The translations under genes and the position numbers were made by a program. A model generated the notes under the pieces. The model was not told where the DNA came from. It saw only the letters and a program-made list of their open reading frames with translations, and did not search any database. From positions 3,856,424-3,920,423 of the forward strand of contig CM055198.1 of assembly GCA_029224185.1 (NCBI GenBank): a stretch of DNA of 64,000 bases, read 5' to 3'. Source of the stretch: Karalla daura. Taxonomy: Eukaryota; Chordata; Actinopteri; Chaetodontiformes; Leiognathidae. This document shows positions 58,401 to 64,000 of this stretch, piece after piece (the stretch's first letter is position 1; the number at the start of each line of letters is the position of its first letter).

Positions 58401-61400
58401 CGAGCCCAAACCCACCATTTGGGGTGTGAGCCGCCTCCGGGGTGGCCCACGCTCACTGGAAAGAGCAATCCCGATGCCGGATTTGATCCTGGAGCTGAGA
58501 TATTAAAGCTCGCCGAAAGTGAAAAAACGACCACCCCGGACCTGTCGTTTTGGCCGAGATCCCGACCCCGAGCGAGCGAGCCCAAACCCACCATTTGGGG
58601 TGTGAGCCGCCTCCGGGGTGGCCCACGCTCACTGGAAAAAGCAATACCGATGCCGGATTTGATGCTGGAGCTGAGATATTAAAGCTCGCCGAAAGTGAAA
58701 AAAACGACCACCCCGGACCTGTCGTTTTGGCCGAGATCCAGACCCCGAGCGAGCGAGCCCAAACCCACGATGTGGGGTGTGAGCCGCCTCCGGGGTGGCC
58801 CACGCTCACTGGAAAAAGCAATCCCGATACCGGATTTGATCCTGGAGCTGAGATATTAAAGCTCGCCGAAAGTGAAAAAAACGACCACCCCGGACCTGTC
58901 GTTTTGGCCGAGGTCCAGACCCCGAGCGAGCGAGCCCAAACCCACCATTTGGGGTGTGAGCCGCCTCCGGGGTGGCCCACGCTCACTGGAAAGAGCAATC
59001 CCGATGCCGGATTTGATCCTGGAGCTGAGATATTAAAGCTCGCCGAAAGTGAAAAAAACGACCACCCCGGACCTGTCGTTTTGGCCGAGATCCCGACCCC
59101 GAGCGAGCGAGCCCAAACCCACCATTTGGGGTGTGAGCCGCCTCCGGGGTGGCCCACGCTCACTGGAAAGAGCAATCCCGATGCCGGATTTGATCCTGGA
59201 GCTGAGATATTAAAGCTCGCCGAAAGTGAAAAAAACGACCACCCCGGACCTGTCGTTTTGGCCGAGATCCCGACCCCGAGCGAGCGAGCCCAAACCCACC
59301 ATTTGGGGTGTGAGCCGCCTCCGGGGTGGCCCACGCTCACTGGAAAAAGCAATACCGATACCGGATTTGATGCTGGAGCTGAGATATTAAAGCTCGCCGA
59401 AAGTGAAAAAAACGACCACCCCGGACCTGTCGTTTTGGCCGAGATCCAGACCCCGAGCGAGCGAGCCCAAACCCACGATGTGGGGTGTGAGCCGCCTCCG
59501 GGGTGGCCCACGCTCACTGGAAAAAGCAATCCCGATGCCGGATTTGATCCTGGAGCTGAGATATTAAAGCTCGCCGAAAGTGAAAAAAACGACCACCCCG
59601 GACCTGTCGTTTTGGCCGAGATCCCGACCCCGAGCGAGCGAGCCCAAACCCACCATTTGGGGTGTGAGCCGCCTCCGGGGTGGCCCACGCTCACTGGAAA
59701 AAGCAATCCCGATGCCGGATTTGATCCTGGAGCTGAGATATTAAAGCTCGCCGAAAGTGAAAAAAACGACCACCCCGGACCTGTCGTTTTGGCCGAGATC
59801 CCGACCCCGTGCGAGCGAGCCCAAACCCACCATTTGGGGTGTGAGCCGCCTCCGGGGTGGCCCACGCTGACTGGAAAAAGCAATCCCGATGCCGGATTTG
59901 ATCCTGGAGCTGAGATATTAAAGCTCGCCGAAAGTGAAAAAAACGACCACCCCGGACCTGTCGTTTTGGCCGAGATCCCGACCCCGAGCGAGCGAGCCCA
60001 AACCCACCATTTGGGGTGTGAGCCGCCTCCGGGGTGGCCCACGCTCACTGGAAAAAGCAATCCCGATGCCGGATTTGATCCTGGAGCTGAGATATTAAAG
60101 CTCGCCGAAAGTGAAAAAAACGACCACCCCGGACCTGTCGTTTTGGCCGAGATCCCGACCCCGTGCGAGCGAGCCCAAACCCACCATTTGGGGTGTGAGC
60201 CGCCTCCGGGGTGGCCCACGCTGACTGGAAAAAGCAATCCCGATGCCGGATTTGATCCTGGAGCTGAGATATTAAAGCTCGCCGAAAGTGAAAAAAACGA
60301 CCACCCCGGACCTGTCGTTTTGGCCGAGATCCCGACCCCGAGCGAGCGAGCCCAAACCCACCATTTGGGGTGTGAGCCGCCTCCGGGGTGGCCCACGCTC
60401 ACTGGAAAAAGCAATACCGATGCCGGATTTGATGCTGGAGCTGAGATATTAAAGCTCGCCGAAAGTGAAAAAAACGACCACCCCGGACCTGTCGTTTTGG
60501 CCGAGATCCAGACCCCGAGCGAGCGAGCCCAAACCCACGATGTGGGGTGTGAGCCGCCTCCGGGGTGGCCCACGCTCACTGGAAAAAGCAATCCCGATAC
60601 CGGATTTGATCCTGGAGCTGAGATATTAAAGCTCGCCGAAAGTGAAAAAAACGACCACCCCGGACCTGTCGTTTTGGCCGAGGTCCAGACCCCGAGCGAG
60701 CGAGCCCAAACCCACCATTTGGGGTGTGAGCCGCCTCCGGGGTGGCCCACGCTCACTGGAAAGAGCAATCCCGATGCCGGATTTGATCCTGGAGCTGAGA
60801 TATTAAAGCTCGCCGAAAGTGAAAAAAACGACCACCCCGGACCTGTCGTTTTGGCCGAGATCCCGACCCCGAGCGAGCGAGCCCAAACCCACCATTTGGG
60901 GTGTGAGCCGCCTCCGGGGTGGCCCACGCTCACTGGAAAAAGCAATACCGATACCGGATTTGATGCTGGAGCTGAGATATTAAAGCTCGCCGAAAGTGAA
61001 AAAAACGACCACCCCGGACCTGTCGTTTTGGCCGAGATCCCGACCCCGAGCGAGCGAGCCCAAACCCACCATTTGGGGTGTGAGCCGCCTCCGGGGTGGC
61101 CCACGCTCACTGGAAAAAGCAATCCCGATGCCGGATTTGATCCTGGAGCTGAGATATTAAAGCTCGCCGAAAGTGAAAAAAACGACCACCCCGGACCTGT
61201 CGTTTTGGCCGAGATCCCGACCCCGAGCGAGCGAGCCCAAACCCACCATTTGGGGTGTGAGCCGCCTCCGGGGTGGCCCACGCTCACTGGAAAAAGCAAT
61301 CCCGATGCCGGATTTGATCCTGGAGCTGAGATATTAAAGCTCGCCGAAAGTGAAAAAAACGACCACCCCGGACCTGTCGTTTTGGCCGAGATCCCGACCC

Positions 61401-62780
61401 CGAGCGAGCGAGCCCAAACCCACCATTTGGGGTGTGAGTCGCCTCCGGGGTGGCCCACGCTCACTGGAAAAAGCAATCCCGATGCCCGATTTGATCCTGG
61501 AGCTGAGATATTAAAGCTCGCCGAAAGTGAAAAAAACGACCACCCCGGACCTGTCGTTTTGGCCGAGATCCCGACCCCGAGCGAGCGAGCCCAAACCCAC
61601 CATTTGGGGTGTGAGCCGCCTCCGGGGTGGCCCACGCTCACTGGAAAAAGCAATCCCGATGCCGGATTTGATCCTGGAGCTGAGATATTAAAGCTCGCCG
61701 AAAGTGAAAAAAACGACCACCCCGGACCTGTCGTTTTGGCCGAGATCCCGACCCCGAGCGAGCGAGCCCAAACCCACCATTTGGGGTGTGAGCCGCCTCC
61801 GGGGTGGCCCACGCTCACTGGAAAAAGCAATCCCGATGCCGGATTTGATCCTGGAGCTGAGATATTAAAGCTCGCCGAAAGTGAAAAAAACGACCACCCC
61901 GGACCTGTCGTTTTGGCCGAGATCCCGACCCCGTGCGAGCGAGCCCAAACCCACCATTTGGGGTGTGAGCCGCCTCCGGGGTGGCCCACGCTCACTGGAA
62001 AAAGCAATCCCGATGCCGGATTTGATCCTGGAGCTGAGATATTAAAGCTCGCCGAAAGTGAAAAAAACGACCACCCCGGACCTGTCGTTTTGGCCGAGAT
62101 CCCGACCCCGAGCGAGCGAGCCCAAACCCACCATTTGGGGTGTGAGCCGCCTCCGGGGTGGCCCACGCTCACTGGAAAAAGCAATCCCGATGCCGGATTT
62201 GATCCTGGAGCTGAGATATTAAAGCTCGCCGAAAGTGAAAAAAACGACCACCCCGGACCTGTCGTTTTAGCCGAGATCCCGACCCCGAGCGAGCGAGCCC
62301 AAACCCACCATTTGGGGTGTGAGCCGCCTCCGGGGTGGCCCACGCTCACTGGAAAAAGCAATCCCGATGCCGGATTTGATCCTGGAGCTGAGATATTAAA
62401 GCTCGCCGAAAGTGAAAAAAACGACCACCCCGGACCTGTCGTTTTGGCCGAGATCCCGACCCCGTGCGAGCGAGCCCAAACCCACCATTTGGGGTGTGAG
62501 CCGCCTCCGGGGTGGCCCACGCTCACTGGAAAAAGCAATCCCGAGGCCGGATTTGATCCTGGAGCTGAGATATTAAAGCTCGCCGAAAGTGAAAAAAACG
62601 ACCACCCCGGACCTGTCGTTTTGGCCGAGATCCCGACCCCGAGCGAGCGAGCCCAAACCCACCATTGGGGGTGTGAGCCGCCTCCGGGGTGGCCCACGCT
62701 CACTGGAAAAAGCAATCCCGATGCCGGATTTGATCCTGGAGCTGAGATATTAAAGCTCGCCGAAAGTGAAAAAAACGACC
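55440..62780. repeat. Block duplication with offset 4,959 bp
   Basis: The rare variant CGATGCCCGA occurs only at about 56,521 and 61,480. The ATACCGATGCC variant at 55,452 recurs at 60,411, and the monomers between keep the same order. The copies cover roughly 55,440-57,800 and 60,400-62,780. Confidence 0.75.
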
Positions 62781-64000
62781 ACCCCGGACCTGTCGTTTTG
62801 GCCGAGATCCCGACCCCGAGCGAGCGAGCGAGCCCAAACCCACCATTTGGGGTGTGAGCCGCCTCCGGGGTGGCCCACGCTCACTGGAAAGAGCAATCCC
62901 GATGCCGGATTTGATCCTGGAGCTGAGATATTAAAGCTCGCCGAAAGTGAAAAAAACGACCACCCCGGACCTGTCGTTTTGGCCGAGATCCCGACCCCGA
63001 GCGAGCGAGCCCAAACCCACCATTTGGGGTGTGAGCCGCCTCCGGGGTGGCCCACGCTCACTGGAAAGAGCAATCCCGATGCCGGATTTGATCCTGGAGC
63101 TGAGATATTAAAGCTCGCCGAAAGTGAAAAAAACGACCACCCCGGACCTGTCGTTTTGGCCGAGATCCCGACCCCGAGCGAGCGAGCCCAAACCCACCAT
63201 TTGGGGTGTGAGCCGCCTCCGGGGTGGCCCACGCTCACTGGAAAAAGCAATACCGATGCCGGATTTGATGCTGGAGCTGAGATATTAAAGCTCGCCGAAA
63301 GTGAAAAAAACGACCACCCCGGACCTGTCGTTTGGGCCGAGATCCAGACCCCGAGCGAGCGAGCCCAAACCCACGATGTGGGGTGTGAGCCGCCTCCGGG
63401 GTGGCCCACGCTCACTGGAAAAAGCAATCCCGATACCGGATTTGATCCTGGAGCTGAGATATTAAAGCTCGCCGAAAGTGAAAAAAACGACCACCCCGGA
63501 CCTGTCGTTTTGGCCGAGGTCCAGACCCCGAGCGAGCGAGCCCAAACCCACCATTTGGGGTGTGAGCCGCCTCCGGGGTGGCCCACGCTCACTGGAAATA
63601 GCAATCCCGATGCCGGATTTGATCCTGGAGCTGAGATATTAAAGCTCGCCGAAAGTGAAAAAAACGACCACCCCGGACCTGTCGTTTTGGCCGAGATCCC
63701 GACCCCAAGCGAGCGAGCCCAAACCCACCATTTGGGGTGTGAGCCGCCTCCGGGGTGGCCCACGCTCACTGGAAAAAGCAATACCGATGCCGGATTTGAT
63801 GCTGGAGCTGAGATATTAAAGCTCGCCGAAAGTGAAAAAAACGACCACCCCGGACCTGTCGTTTTGGCCGAGATCCAGACCCCGAGCGAGCGAGCCCAAA
63901 CCCACGATGTGGGGTGTGAGCCGCCTCCGGGGTGGCCCACGCTCACTGGAAAAAGCAATCCCGATACCGGATTTGATCCTGGAGCTGAGATATTAAAGCT

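Larger units (their letters stand above)
17957..62830. repeat. 181-bp marker monomers, fifteen copies
   Basis: A monomer with one extra CGAG (four units instead of three) occurs near 17,957, 19,554, 26,286, 27,883, 40,475, 41,895, 43,669, 45,089, 46,686, 48,106, 49,526, 51,123, 55,021, 58,211 and 62,816. Between 40,475 and 51,123 they recur every 8, 9 or 10 monomers (1,420, 1,597 or 1,774 bp), then 22, 18 and 26 monomers apart. The 4-bp gain shifts both open frames, so nearly every long satellite ORF ends at one of these. Confidence 0.9.
15331..64000. repeat. 177-bp tandem satellite array, about 265-270 monomers, continues past the window end
   Basis: Head-to-tail copies of a 177-bp monomer fill the window from about 15,331 to the last base (less two 630-bp insertions). 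Landmarks per monomer, in order: GATCCTGGAGCTGAGATATT, AAAGCTCGCCGAAAGTG, A7CGACCACCCCGGACCTG, TCGTTTTGGCCGAGATCCCG, (CGAG)3-like GAGCGAGCGAG, CCAAACCCACCATTTGGGG, TGTGAGCCGCCTCCGGGGTG, GCCCACGCTCACTGG, AAAAAGCAATCCCGATGCCG. Internal copies differ at only a few diagnostic positions. The length is close to one nucleosome repeat. 177 = 3 x 59, so one frame on each strand is open across many monomers. No ATG opens these frames and neither shows a known domain, so they are not called as genes. The satellite family was not recognised. Confidence 0.97.

Noticed and set aside
15331..64000. CRISPR array
   Set aside because: The regular period is a 177-bp satellite with no unique spacers, in a eukaryotic context with spliced genes.

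Overview
This is a eukaryotic genomic window, most likely from a teleost fish. The evidence is an intron-containing vertebrate-type gene with short introns, very long pure CA/TG microsatellites, a decayed LINE of a fish-type lineage, and a solo LTR. There is no operon structure and no bacterial gene.

Region 1 (about 1-12,400): the minus strand carries the 5' part of one recognisable gene, slc12a9 (solute carrier family 12 member 9, a cation-chloride-cotransporter-family protein also called CIP1). Six coding exons were placed by protein similarity, GT-AG junctions and phase: 12149-11927, 8969-8835, 7929-7792, 7543-7223, 5027-4920 and 4061-3950. Together they encode about 346 residues: the cytosolic N-terminus, TM1 to about TM7, and a glycosylated-looking loop. 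Every internal junction is phase 1 except the last donor, which is phase 2. The rest of the gene lies beyond base 1; bases 1-3949 read as part of a long intron 6. Introns contain CA/TG, AT and GATG microsatellites, two of them almost touching 5' splice sites. A GC/CpG-rich stretch around the start codon is the probable promoter/5'UTR.

Region 2 (about 12,400-15,330): unremarkable flank, then about 0.9 kb of an ACT/ACG triplet-type simple repeat, then a broken LINE fragment (end of an SGNH-esterase ORF1 and the start of an APE-endonuclease ORF2, with frameshifts and catalytic-site changes).

Region 3 (15,331 to the window end): an uninterrupted tandem array of a 177-bp GC-rich monomer, about 265-270 copies, running off the right edge. 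It has diverged and truncated monomers at its left edge, higher-order periodicity marked by a 181-bp monomer (one extra CGAG), nested block duplications (offsets 8,329, 4,437, 4,959 and 1,062 bp), a 630-bp solo LTR present twice as part of the 8,329-bp duplication, and five copies of an inverted half-monomer forming a near-perfect hairpin. Because 177 = 3 x 59, one frame on each strand stays open for kilobases (up to about 2,577 codons). These frames have essentially no ATG and are best read as by-products of the repeat.

The most noteworthy item is the satellite itself: its size, its dual-strand openness, its hierarchical organisation, and an inversion breakpoint that coincides with a dyad inside the monomer. 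The array begins only about 3.2 kb upstream of the slc12a9 start codon.
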